A stretch of DNA of 64,000 bases from Hydractinia symbiolongicarpus (lineage: Eukaryota > Cnidaria > Hydrozoa > Anthoathecata > Hydractiniidae). The stretch covers positions 15,640,001-15,704,000 of the forward strand of contig NC_079880.1 of assembly GCF_029227915.1 (NCBI RefSeq), in the 5' to 3' direction. The position numbers and the translations under genes were made by a program. This document shows, piece by piece, positions 51,325 through 60,646 of this stretch. How positions within the stretch are numbered: the first letter of the stretch is position 1; each line of letters starts with the position of its first letter. The notes under the pieces were generated by a model that ran no database searches, was not told where the DNA came from, and saw only the letters and a program-made list of their open reading frames with translations.

Positions 51325-51859
51325 ATGGAAGAAATCAAGAAATGTTCAAACTGTACAATAGCTTGTTCTTTGGATAATTTTAGAATGAAGCGCAATGGGC
51401 AATGGACCAAAAGGTGTATCAAATACTTAGATAATGCAAGGGCATCAAAGGAGCGAAATAAATGCCACCATAAAAAAACAGCATGGCTTTTGCAAAGAGT
51501 ACGATTTCCCTGCATATATGCATGGGCTAATTCTGAATAGGATTAAGAATGCTCTAATCCATGACACGGAGATAGCATCCACCGAGTACCTGGGGTGCGG
51601 GATCTGTACATTTATCTGGCATATACAAAAGCAATTCAAAGATGGAATGTGCTGGAGCAATCGAGGGCAGTGGGAATTTGATCATAAAATACCTGTTAAA
51701 TATCAAGAAAATGGTGTTCCACCTAGTATGGAGACGCAGCTCGCTAGGCTCCACTACACTAATATGCAGCCATTGTGGGCAATTGAAAACCAATCGAAAG
51801 GCCATCGATTTATAACACTTTATACACAAAGCTGCAAAAAATGGATGCATTGCTATTGA
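51325..51859 (+). pseudogene. HNH endonuclease 2 (element E)
   Basis: Paralogue of HNH 1: KKCSNCTIACSLDNFRMKRN, CIKYLDNARASKERNKCHH, then after a one-base shift near 51480 the part STEYLGCGICTFI, GMCWSNRGQWEFDHKIPVKY and LHYTNMQPLWAIENQ. Start after AAAAAAATGG. Its end overlaps the next ATG (51841). Confidence 0.72.
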
Positions 51860-52372
51860 TCACGATTCTACTCCCTTATATATTGATACTTGCTTGTTTC
51901 TATCGCTGATATTTTTTATACAGAAACCGTTACGAAAAAACCTGATAAACGCCAGGCTTTGAAGGAAGCGATACATCAGGGAAAAGCACATTTATTACCA
52001 AAAAAATGTAGTGAGAGTTTTATCGATAAGTGCACGGGGGATGTAATTGAAATAATTCATGCTAATTTCATTCAACATGAATTCCAGGAAAAAGGGGAGA
52101 AAACTGCAAAGGCTTTGTCAACTCATGCCATTAATATGTATACGAAAGCCATAGGCAATATTGTACCTCTCGATAACCCAGAAGAACTAAGGAGGGATAT
52201 TGAGGATGATCCAATAATAGGAGATAGTATGGCTGATTTGGGAATTCTCGTTTATACAGCGTTTGGCAAATTTTTAGCGCCCTTGCTCGTTGCCGCGCAT
52301 ACAATTAATCACACAAAACTTTCACAGTCCATTGATGAAAAGGAAGAAATAGAGAAAGAAAAGAATGTTTGA
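51841..52372 (+). pseudogene. Membrane-anchored conserved Polinton protein (element E)
   Basis: N-terminal span (LLLITILLPYILILACF), one shift near 51897, then SIADIFYTE, KRQALKEAIHQGKAHLLPKKCSESFIDK, HEFQEKGEKTAKALSTHAINM, DDPIIGDSMADLG and FGKFLAPLLVAAHTINH with a charged end. Apart from the shift it is complete and overlaps the next gene by 8 bases. Confidence 0.7.
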
Positions 52373-52826
52373 AGAATTGGAAACAAGGCTTTTCGAAGAG
52401 ATTGTCATTCCACCTCCGGAACTTGGCGACATAATAGGAAATGTTTATACCCGACTACGGCAAATGTATATAGACACATCTTCCCACATCCTAGGCATTG
52501 GATTGAGCATTTCAGATGTGGATATCGGAGACGTTACTACTGACCCCAGCGATGGCGAGTGTATGGCCAGCGTGTATTTTACATTGAAACATGTTATTCC
52601 TAAACTGTGTCAAATCATATCACCCACAAAGGTGCAAAATTCTAATCCGGAGGTTATCTCCTTTGATAATTCAGACTATAAAATAGCAATCCGGTTTAAT
52701 GGTGACGATGATGATGAATATGAGATTACACTATGCCAGTACGTGGATCATGGTTGGAACAACCAGCTGCTGTCTTCCATCAGATTTGTATGTGTTTCCA
52801 CAGGTCCCTCGTGGTTAGGGAAGTGA
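52365..52826 (+). CDS. Conserved-looking 153-residue protein, possible Rpb7-like
   Basis: Intact frame. N-terminal beta/alpha part (LETRLFEEIVIPPPELGDIIGN, LGIGLSISDVDIGDV) then SVYFTLKHVIPKLCQII and an acidic beta-rich C-terminus. The order of a P..LG helix, a DIG turn and a VYF..K..IPK..QI strand recalls the tip domain of Rpb7/RpoE, but the similarity is by eye and weak. It is unique to E, as is the Rpb1-like gene. It may equally be an unrelated virion or early protein. Confidence 0.3.
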   Translation: MFEELETRLFEEIVIPPPELGDIIGNVYTRLRQMYIDTSSHILGIGLSISDVDIGDVTTDPSDGECMASVYFTLKHVIPKLCQIISPTKVQNSNPEVISFDNSDYKIAIRFNGDDDDEYEITLCQYVDHGWNNQLLSSIRFVCVSTGPSWLGK

Positions 52827-52827
52827 T

Positions 52828-52851
52828 TTTATAAGTCTCGCGTCTTATAAA
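52828..52851. terminator. Intergenic hairpin (E)
   Basis: TTTATAAG/CTTATAAA, 8 bp with an 8-base loop, directly after the stop at 52826 and 3 bases before the next ATG. Confidence 0.62.
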
Positions 52852-52854
52852 GAA

Positions 52855-53186
52855 ATGAGCACTGAACAACCGCAAGAAGAGAGCATCCTGGTAGAGTAGC
52901 ACAAGGTCATAGGTTGGCCGCACTGATAAAGAAGAGAAAGGAAGATATGAAACAACAAGAGGGTGCTGTACAACCTCCAGTCAAAACCTCTTCTGGAGTG
53001 AGTTCTGTACAGTCAAGCAGTGGAATATACATTGGTGGAAGCCTACTCGCGATCGCATGTATCGGGGGTCTCATATATTTTATACGTAAAAAATCCGCGG
53101 TTACCCAGCAGCCTCCACCAGCGGTTCATCAACCAAGCGTGAGGCAGGAGCCTAAGGCAGATATTGATATTTTTCACATGCGATGA
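52855..53186 (+). pseudogene. Small basic single-span membrane protein (element E)
   Basis: MSTEQPQEES, then a deletion with stop that removes the VITKP.KHPGR block; continues HRLAALIKKRKEDMKQQEGAV, a span (IYIGGSLLAIACIGGLIYFI), RKK, a Pro-rich linker and the tail DIDIFHMR. Confidence 0.65.
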
Positions 53187-53201
53187 GCCCTATAATAAAG
53201 C

Positions 53202-53441
53202 ATGAGTAGCAAAGAATATCAAAAAGAGGTTGTTGATAGCCTGTGGGAGTCCGTAAGACTATTATCATATACTATCCTACTAGCGCTAGGTGCGAAAAAG
53301 GCACTAGGGGTTTCAAGACCAGGTGCGAAAATGGATCTTGAGAACGGGGTTAAGCTCGCCGGATATATGACTGGTGCGATCTTATTTGATGATTATGCGA
53401 TAAAACAAGGCTGGTACAAGCGTTCCATGATGCCAAAATAA
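53202..53441 (+). CDS. Small hydrophobic protein AMAGKKFLG family (element E)
   Basis: 79 residues, intact: KEVVDSLWESVRLLSYTILL, ALGAKKALGVSRPGAKMD and a C-terminal GWYKRSMMPK. Two hydrophobic helices. Start after CTATAATAAAGC. Confidence 0.65.
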   Translation: MSSKEYQKEVVDSLWESVRLLSYTILLALGAKKALGVSRPGAKMDLENGVKLAGYMTGAILFDDYAIKQGWYKRSMMPK

Positions 53442-53457
53442 AAATTTTTTAAAGGTT

Positions 53458-53485
53458 TTGTTGTATGCCCATGGGCATACAACAA
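53458..53485. terminator. Perfect 28-base palindrome before ATPase (E)
   Basis: Arms TTGTTGTATGCCC and GGGCATACAACAA around AT (CCATGG centre), 16 bases after the previous stop and 2 bases before the ATPase ATG. Confidence 0.75.
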
Positions 53486-53487
53486 AC

Positions 53488-54073
53488 ATGAATATTGTTA
53501 AAGATCTATGCACTACAATATTCACTGGGTCCACGGGATGTGGAAAAACTCAACGAGTTCTCGATCATGTGGAAAATGAATACAGGCACTATTTCCACAA
53601 CATAGTAGTTTTGTGTCCAACGATCCGGTGGAACACAACGTACTTGGAGAGATCCTCGCTATGGAAGGATGACTAGATTTTTTTGATAGAACCGCAGGAT
53701 TTGAATGGATTGAACGATTATCAAATATCCTCGCCGGTGAGAGCACACTCTTCATAGTTGATGACATGATCGCGGATGAATCCATGGATAAAAAACGCCG
53801 GAGCCTGCTTGAATTAGCCATTAGCGGGAGGCACAGGAAGCATTTGGTATGGCTGTTGACTCAGAGTTATACCGCAATTCCAAAAACCTGAGGAGGCAGA
53901 AGAAACAGTTATTCATGTGGTATCCGCACGAAAGGAGTGACATGAAATTGATGGATGAAGAGACAAACATAATTAACGACTGGGAAGCGATCAAGAATCA
54001 GTTAAAAAAATCCAAACATGCCTGTTTGTATATTAGACTGGACCATCCCAGAGCCTGGAGTATAATGGATTAA
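53488..54073 (+). pseudogene. Genome-packaging ATPase (element E)
   Basis: About 195 codons. P-loop FTGSTGCGKTQ, VVLCPTIRWNTTYLERSSLW, Walker B LFIVDDMIADE, LELAISGRHRKHLVWLLTQSY and NLRRQKKQLFMWYPHERSDMK. One TAG at about 53674 and one single-base deletion near 53698 are the only breaks. The family powers DNA entry into preformed capsids. Confidence 0.8.
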
Positions 54074-54079
54074 ATAAAT

Positions 54080-54283
54080 ATGTTATACATACATCAATTA
54101 AAAAATCAGCTGGCTGTTTCTCACGAAGAAATGGATAGAATCCCCTATTTGGAGCGGAGCCTTGAGGCTATTGATGAAGATCTTCGTGATGTACTGGAAA
54201 GGGTAAGGTATCAGAGGAACACCATGTATTTTTTCATATTAATGTCAACTGTTCTAATGACATACATCCTGGTTGGAATATAA
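54080..54283 (+). CDS. Coiled-coil tail-anchored membrane protein (element E)
   Basis: 67 residues: coiled coil (QLKNQLAVSHEEMDRIPYLE, DEDLRDVLERVRYQR) then a C-terminal span (MYFFILMSTVLMTYILVGI). Same place and topology as D 39279-39533. Confidence 0.6.
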   Translation: MLYIHQLKNQLAVSHEEMDRIPYLERSLEAIDEDLRDVLERVRYQRNTMYFFILMSTVLMTYILVGI

Positions 54284-54346
54284 TTCGGAAAGTTATATAT
54301 TGACCGTTTCAACATATTTCACTATATAATTAAGCGTTAAAGAAAA

Positions 54347-54883
54347 ATGGAAAAGTACGTACAGAGTCAGCAATTTACAAAGTATTACGATGTGACGGTA
54401 CCGGTTCTGCGATGCTGTATCAATGCAGGTTCCACTACCGGTTATTGTTTACAGTGTTTGGAGAATTTTAATTATCGAAATGGCTAATACTGGGAGGGGT
54501 TTATACACCCGGATGCTGATGAGCTTTTAGATAGAGTGCAATCAGGAGAGAAGCCTTGGGTGACAATTGCATGTGAGGAAGAGGATTAAGTGCTCGAATA
54601 CAATATTGAGGATCGCAGGGGTCTGCATATTGTATCAGCGAACGTTAACGAGTAGGGGGTAATTTGCTATGAAATCATAAAGGATAAGGACCTAAAGCTC
54701 TCGGATCTGGCAGACTTGGAGAAAATTGGTGAGATATTAAAAATTCAAGTTGAGGATAGGCGCTTAGTCGATATCGATGACATTGATAACGAGCCAAATT
54801 TTATTAAAGGTATAGTCTATGGTTATCCATTCTATACACTACATCCTTCTGATTATACACGACTTCACCCTATTGATGATTAA
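54347..54883 (+). pseudogene. Unidentified protein with three in-frame stops (element E)
   Basis: A single frame of 179 codons interrupted at about 54485, 54587 and 54651. Features: VLRCCINAGSTTGYCLQCLENF (possible zinc site) and an acidic C-terminal part (DLADLEKIGEILKIQ, VDIDDIDNEP). Start after TTAAAGAAAA. It sits in the ATPase-integrase cargo slot. No family recognised. Confidence 0.45.
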
Positions 54884-54905
54884 AGGGATCTTGCTCGGTA
54901 GGTAT

Positions 54906-54930
54906 TAATGTGAACCATTGGTTCACATTA
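54906..54930. terminator. Convergent hairpin before integrase (E)
   Basis: TAATGTGAACC/GGTTCACATTA, 11 bp with a 3-base loop, between the convergent 3' ends. Confidence 0.7.
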
Positions 54931-54979
54931 AGTATCAACTGAGTGGTCCCCCCGCTACGGGGGAACCTGTGAAATAGCC

Positions 54980-55771
54980 CTACCAATCTTTCACATTCTC
55001 GGGAGGTATTTCAACATTTTCGGGCATCAGTAGCAATTCCTCTGACACGAAACTCCGATTGGGACCTCCATCGAGATAGTATAGCAGACGGGTACCTGTC
55101 ACGATACGATCCAGCCTGTAAGTACGCTTCGACCAAAAGGCATCAGTCGCGCGTCTTTTTTGATCCCCATGTTCTTCCCCAGGCTGCAGGAAGTACAAAT
55201 AGAGCCTCGAACTCGGACTCCACGAACGCTGTGAACGTATGGTGATATTTAGTAGTTGCCCTTTTAATATTGACACCTTTGGCTTCTAACAGCTTGGTCA
55301 TATCAGACTTAAACTCTGACCCATTATCGCATTGGAATTGTTGAGGATAGCGGAGACGTCCGGCCTTGTATATGTCCTTGAGCATGTCGGCTACTTCACT
55401 AGCTTTCTTAGTACGTAGCGGTCTTGCCACCTTATACCTCGAGGCAACGTCAATGCCTGTGAGGATATATTTGTACGTATTGCCATACAATTTATCATGT
55501 GGCATGTATAAGAGATCAAACTGGTGCATCTCATTGGGTCTCGTTATGGTGAAATGAGGGTAATTGATACGCTTTGGCCCTCGAATATGCCTGAGTCAGA
55601 GCAACTGACGACTCAGCCAGTGCATAACTCTCTTTTTTGAGAGGCCAGAGTTTTCAGCGAGCAGTTTGACCGCTTTCCGTCCAATCCAGAGATTTTCTGG
55701 AGAATAGTAGATTTGATTTAGCTTTTCAGCTTCCTCCCCGGTAATGATATGTGCTTTTGTTTTCCACATCT
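54980..55771 (-). pseudogene. int: Retroviral-type integrase (element E)
   Basis: EEAEKLNQIYYSPENLW, RITRPNEMHQ-like lead (TRPNEMHQFDLLYMPHDKLY), TGIDVASRYKVARPL, CDNGSEFKSDMTKLLEAKG and HTFTAFVESEFE: the D, D and E positions are all visible. A deletion near 55215 joins the core directly to the C-terminal YRLDRIVTGTRLLYYLDGGP in another frame. A stop lies near 55597. The start at 55771 follows GATAAAAG. Confidence 0.82.
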
Positions 55772-55797
55772 TTTATCAGATGTCGAAAAACATATAT

Positions 55798-56195
55798 CTA
55801 TGCCCATTTGTAAGCCGCAAGGCCGAGCAAGGCCAACGATCCCACTATGAAGCGAATTCACCGTCTTTTTGGCCTTTGCTAGGTGTGTAAAAATCTGAGA
55901 GCTTTGGGGCCTTCTCTATGGTTGCAATGAAATACTCCCGCATTCTTTCGTCGAGCTCCTTGAGACTCTCCCCAGCTTGCCTTTGTTCCTCCCTTCTCTT
56001 ATTGTATGCATCAATCTTCGCTTGCCTATCCCTTACCCATTGGGCTTGGGCAGCTTGCAGCTTTTCAACCGCTAAATCATGACGTTTTCTTTCTTCCTCG
56101 CCGTGCCCACTGAGTTTGCTGAACAAAAAAATTGACCCACTGAAAGCCAGAGCATTGATCGATGCTCCTCCAGCAAGAACTGCTATAGTTGCCAT
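55798..56195 (-). pseudogene. Coiled-coil membrane protein KLSGHGE family (element E)
   Basis: IAVLAGGASINALAF, FSKLSGHGEEERKRHDLAVEKLQ, coiled coil, SDFYTPSKGQKDGEF, one shift near 55852, then a span (IVGSLALLGLAAYKWA) and stop. Start in AAATAAATGG. Confidence 0.7.
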
Positions 56196-56198
56196 TTA

Positions 56199-56223
56199 TT
56201 TTGTAGACACAAGGCCTACAAAA
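56199..56223. terminator. Hairpin after capsid gene (E)
   Basis: TTTTGTAG/CTACAAAA, 8 bp with a 9-base loop, 15 bases past the capsid stop on minus. Confidence 0.6.
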
Positions 56224-56238
56224 ACAAATTTTGATCTC

Positions 56239-57502
56239 TTAATATTCTACACTGTGGAACCTGCCATCCAGGATGTTTAATTGCGCGTCTTGGATAGGGA
56301 AGACGTAGCACCTAATATCTCCATTGCCATCCGCTTTTTTCGTCATGTGCAGGGTTATACCGTCTGAAAACCTTTGCAGAGGCCGCCCACTACCATGTAG
56401 GCCCGATCAGGTGTTGCCCTGAAATCAATGAATAGCGCATAGCGCTCGGTGAAAAATTGACCTATGGTCACTTCACTATCATGGCACCCAAATAATTCAA
56501 CGATCTGCTGCAAATGATCTCGAGGGAGCATAGCATGTGAATACAGCTTATTGGGCTCACCCTCCACCGTGACAGAAATCTTCTCGATTTTGGGATTGTA
56601 GAATTGTTCATTGACACCCGCATAAGCCTTGGATACTCCAGGATCGACAAATAGTAGTAATATACCCACCAAGGATTTAGCAGGGGTATTGACTTGGAGA
56701 TTGTAGGATGTATCACATTTCTTCATAGTCACCACTTTACTCCTTAATACTCGTTCGTATGGTAGGGCGAGGCGGTTGTATCGCGACATCATAGCGCTCA
56801 TAGCACTAATTTTTCAAACTCGAGCGAAATGTTAAAGATTTTGTATTTAGCGTCAGCTGCCTTGGCTGCGGTTGAGCCCGCGGCTGGTGTACCGGCATCC
56901 TTGATTACTTGATCGTATGAAGCGGAATGTAGAACGAACTGTAGCCTATCGTGGAGTCCATGTTGATAAAAAGGGAGATGCCTCGTCAACTCGAACATTT
57001 TCCTGAGGGAGATCCAAAAGGTGTTTCCATACGCCGCGGCTATAGCACGCTCCTTATTTGTTCCTACATGGTCAGACGCTTTTACCTGTAAAGCGCGATT
57101 TGTCCCGTCATTTGGATTGATTCCCTCCAAAATCAGATTGTTCTCCCTATTAAATTTCGAAATCCAGAGATCACGGTAGACACTGAATACATAATAATCC
57201 GCAATATGCTGGACCTTATTCCCATTCTAAGTAATACGAAGGTCCCTCACAAGGACTTTTCCGATGTTGCTAACAATAGCACGCTTGGTATTCGTGCCGG
57301 TCAGTGCCATATCAAATAGTAGCCGGATACTCCCAGAAAATATAACATCGTCTCGACCCATGTTTGGTATTTCCACATAGAGATCCTCATTCTGGCCAAT
57401 CGTGTACGGTACATGACTCACCTTAACCCGCTGCCTCTTGCCTTTGACAGCGAGCATAGTCTTGACTTCCTGATAAGGGTTTAGTCTTCCGAAAGTATTC
57501 AT
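56239..57502 (-). pseudogene. Candidate double-jelly-roll major capsid protein (element E)
   Basis: 421 codons. Starts MNTFGRLNPYQEVKTML; LYVEIPNMGRDDVIF, IRLLFDMALTGTNTKRA, KVLVRDLRIT, DRLQFVLHS, SRYNRLALPYERVLRSKV, LLLFVDPG, YALFIDFRA and an end DAQLNILDGRF..VEY. A stop near 57226 and frameshifts near 56800 and 56395 are visible. The start is in CTAAATAAATG, divergent from the next gene with 29 bases between. Confidence 0.62.
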
Positions 57503-57531
57503 TTATTTAGGTAGGCTGGTGGTTGAAATAA
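57503..57531. promoter_or_regulatory. Divergent start region capsid/coiled-coil (E)
   Basis: 29 bases between opposing ATGs, both read as AAATAAATG outward. Same spacing as B 17364-17392, with little other identity. Confidence 0.6.
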
Positions 57532-58803
57532 ATGGCTGATAATCCGGGATATGAAGATGACTTTACGCCAGAGGAAGGCATTCAAGACGAAGCCGAGGAG
57601 TTTAGTAGCGAGAGCGAGATCCTTAGACCCGAGGATATTCCCACTACGCCCGCAACACCTTCACGAGGTGACACTCCCACTGCAAGGGGTAAACTTCTGA
57701 GATCGAAAATTGATGACTTATATAAAGCCCTTGATGAGGAGCTAGGGCAACCAAATGCCGGGCATTACGATAGCTTTACAATAGCAGGTAATCAGCTTAC
57801 CTACGATGGTGTAGAGCTCACGAAACAAAATGGTAAAATTAGGAAAGCTTTCGCGATAGTGAGGGATCTAGGCGTGGGACGATTGCGAGCCAAGGGATTC
57901 CCCGAACATACTAAACCACACAAAGGCAGTAAAAAGATGGCGCAGAACCTTGCGCTGGAGGTTGATGTTCTTGTTAAGAAGGGTGAGGAGACTTCGGGTA
58001 AAGAGGATGGTGAGATGATTGAAATGAAAACAATTGATAGCATTCAAAATTTTGCTCGTGACATAGAGGGTTATGCAGATACTTCGTTCGCGGGCATCGA
58101 CGATGAGATCGAGATCCCTGATATGAGAAAGTTAAAGCTCGACATTGAAAACCTGCAAAATACTATTAAGGAGGTGAAGGATAACTTTGTACAATATAAT
58201 AGCGAGATAAATACGAAAGAGGGTAAGTTAAAAGACCTTAAGAAGCAGAAGTCCGGGGTGCGAAGGCTTCAGGATATTGATGATCTTGAGAAGGAATTGA
58301 AGAAATTGAAGGAAGATAAGAAGGATGAACTGGGTAGGCACGGTGTTTTCTCCGAGATTTTTAAGCAACTGAGGTCTATTACGTCCGAGCTGATAAAGAT
58401 TGCTGGATATTATAAAACTCTGCTTTAAAAGTTTAAAACCCTTTTCCGGGAGCAGGGCCTGACTATCGCGAGCATCGTGAGTGCTATTGGCTTATTAGTA
58501 TCAACACTGTTCCTGGCTTTAACAGGTGGTAGTGGGGCAGCAGGATCAGCTAGAGGAGGTAGTGCTGCAGGCAAAGGGTTTGTACAAAAGCAGCTGGAGA
58601 GATTAGGACGGTTCCTTAAATATTTGGCAGGCAAAGCGGGAGCTGCCCTCCCAGGAATCATTGGTACCATCGTGTCGTTCTTTTTCCGTATAGCTGCAAG
58701 AGTCGTGGAGTTCGTGGCAAAACACTTGTACATGGGCATCGCAGGTGCTGTAGGTATCGTCGTTGCATACGTGGGAAACAGAAGGAGTGGGAAGAGATCG
58801 TAG
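57532..58803 (+). pseudogene. Coiled-coil, glycine-rich membrane protein (element E)
   Basis: 424 codons with a single in-frame TAA (58426). Acidic N-terminus (YEDDFTPEEG), KLLRSKIDDLYKAL, FTIAGNQLTYDGVEL, KPHKGSKKMAQNLALEVDVLVKKGEE, long coiled coil (58110-58340), FREQGLTIASIVSAIGLLVST, Gly/Ala linker, KQLERLGRFLKYLAGKAGAALPGIIG, IVSFFFRIAARVVEF and a final span. A family I recall from cnidarian Polintons; possibly a minor virion or membrane-remodelling protein. Confidence 0.68.
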
Positions 58804-58808
58804 ATTAT

Positions 58809-58834
58809 TCTGGTAAACCACCTAACTTACCAGA
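58809..58834. terminator. Convergent hairpin (E)
   Basis: TCTGGTAA/TTACCAGA, 8 bp, between the stop at 58803 and the 3' end of the capsid-region gene, which it overlaps. Confidence 0.6.
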
Positions 58835-59937
58835 TAACAATCGTAATGTTTCATCCATATATAGGTGATAATTAGCAATATCCCCACAGTGATAATAGTC
58901 TTAGTTTCCTCATGAGTTATTTCTGACGATGGAGCTGGTTGGGTATGCATCCTTGGCACCTTGGAGGGTTGATGATGCTTCCTTGGTATGGCAACAGCAT
59001 GCGGAGTGTTAATATTGGGATTGATACCAATCTTGAAATGGTCCTGACTGATCAGGATCTTGTTGTTAAATCCAGCCACATTCCCGATCCTCAGGTTCAT
59101 ATCGCTCGGTATCATGTAGACGCCATGGGCAACACTATAATCGACCTTGCTTCGTGCATATCTGAGTACGTTCTCGAATTCACTAATTTCTCTACCTGTA
59201 TTTGCAGGCCTAACACCAAGTATAGTCGTTGGGCATCGATAGAACTGCCTTGATTCCCAATAATTCCTGATCGCGCATTGGCTTGGCTCTCCAAAATCAA
59301 ATACGCGTAATATCTAACGCTTTGGGATAACTTTTCAATACCAATACGGGTATGGCCTTGGCTTTTCTCAATTACCCACCTCGACCATGAATTTTCATCA
59401 AAATAACTAGGTCCTGCACCGGGAAAATCTTTACGTTTGGCTTGCCAACTACTGAACAACGTTTCATTTTTCCATTCATGCTCACTTGCAGATACTCCAA
59501 ATTCACGGGCCAGACGTCTAAATTTTTCCATATTGAACGGATTGTTGATAGAATTAAATCGGGAGGAGCCAGGCAACGATACCTCCAATTCTTCGAGGAT
59601 CTTCCGAATTTGGAAATAGACATGGAACCTATACACGGCACGTACAAAGGGTAATGGAGACGTTAGGTGCTGCATCGATATCCCACAACCTGATGTTGCA
59701 GCGAATACAGCGAAGTTCAATTGTGTTGACCAGGGGCTGAAAGGGTGGGTCCTCCAAGCATGAATCGGAGGGTTAGCATGGAACATGTAGCCAACAAAAG
59801 TATTGGAGAATTTAACCTTGAATGAGGACCCGTCAATAACAATGTCTTAGTTCGTAATATCCGAGCCCTTTAACTGCTCCAGGTACCTGCCATGATTCGA
59901 TTTGCATTTTGCCTTTGGGTTATAGCTATATATTCAT
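58822..59937 (-). pseudogene. Conserved capsid-region protein (element E)
   Basis: About 370 codons: STQLNFAVFAATSGCGISMQ, VYRFHVYFQIRKILEELEVSL, FRRLAREFGVS, a WSRWVIEKSQGHTRIGIEKL block, VRYYAYLILESQANARSG, MIPSDMNLRIGNVAGF and a C-terminal span (TIITVGILLIITYIWM). A frameshift lies at codon 4 and others near 59850 and 59190. Confidence 0.65.
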
Positions 59938-59958
59938 GTTTCTTTAAAGAAACATGAA
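59933..59958. promoter_or_regulatory. Perfect 26-base palindrome with both divergent starts (E)
   Basis: TTCATGTTTCTTT/AAAGAAACATGAA. CAT at 59935-59937 is the minus start and ATG at 59954 the plus start. Confidence 0.75.
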
Positions 59959-60646
59959 GCAATTGTATATTACTGATATCGAAAAGCTTATAGTCTTTGA
60001 TGAATATCTGGGGGAGGATACTATGATCGCTCTAAAATACATAAGTATTCGACTTTGGTGGGTGATTCTTTATAAAAAGAGTGAATTCAATATCTTCAAA
60101 GCGGGTTCCAAGATGAGTGACGGGACGTTTAATGTAGAGCCATTGGAAGTCACAATCCAAATCGAGCTGGGCTTGTATAGAATCGAGGATCTCTCGGCTA
60201 TTGTCAAAAACCAAGCAGGGAATAGGATAAAGCTATTTGTACTCAGAAACGGCGTGTGTAGGATTAGGGTTAATAAAGGGTATGTTGTGATAATTGATCA
60301 ACTGCTGCAGGATCTTATGGGGTATGCTTTTAATGACAAGGTACTATTTTCAGTGGATGACTACGACAGCAAGTACAGCACAGACATTCATCAGCGGCTA
60401 AGACTCGTATGCCCCCAGCTGGATCCGGATTATTCTCTTTTAAGTGGTGAGAAATCCAATATACTAGCCGTGCTTCCAATCAAAGAGCTAAACGCTTGGG
60501 GAGATATGGTGACATGGAGTTTCGACACTCCTGTATACCTCCCTCTTAAAGGTTCAACAGACAGGCTAGAGTTCATCCTCATCAACGAGTTTGAAGACGA
60601 AAAGAACCCTTTCGTGGGAATTAACATGCATTTAATGATAGAATAA
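59954..60646 (+). CDS. Candidate penton / minor capsid protein (element E)
   Basis: 230 residues, intact. KQLYITDIEKLIVFDEYLGED, ISIRLWWVILYKKSEFNIF, ELGLYRIEDLSAIVKNQAG, RLRLVCPQLDPDYSLLSGEK, NILAVLPIKELNAWGDMVTW, FDTPVYLPLKGSTDRLEFIL. The G.Y.IEDL and CPQLD...L..GEKSNIL patterns recall Polinton proteins thought to form the single-jelly-roll vertex. Stop TAA abuts the next ATG. Confidence 0.6.
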   Translation: MKQLYITDIEKLIVFDEYLGEDTMIALKYISIRLWWVILYKKSEFNIFKAGSKMSDGTFNVEPLEVTIQIELGLYRIEDLSAIVKNQAGNRIKLFVLRNGVCRIRVNKGYVVIIDQLLQDLMGYAFNDKVLFSVDDYDSKYSTDIHQRLRLVCPQLDPDYSLLSGEKSNILAVLPIKELNAWGDMVTWSFDTPVYLPLKGSTDRLEFILINEFEDEKNPFVGINMHLMIE

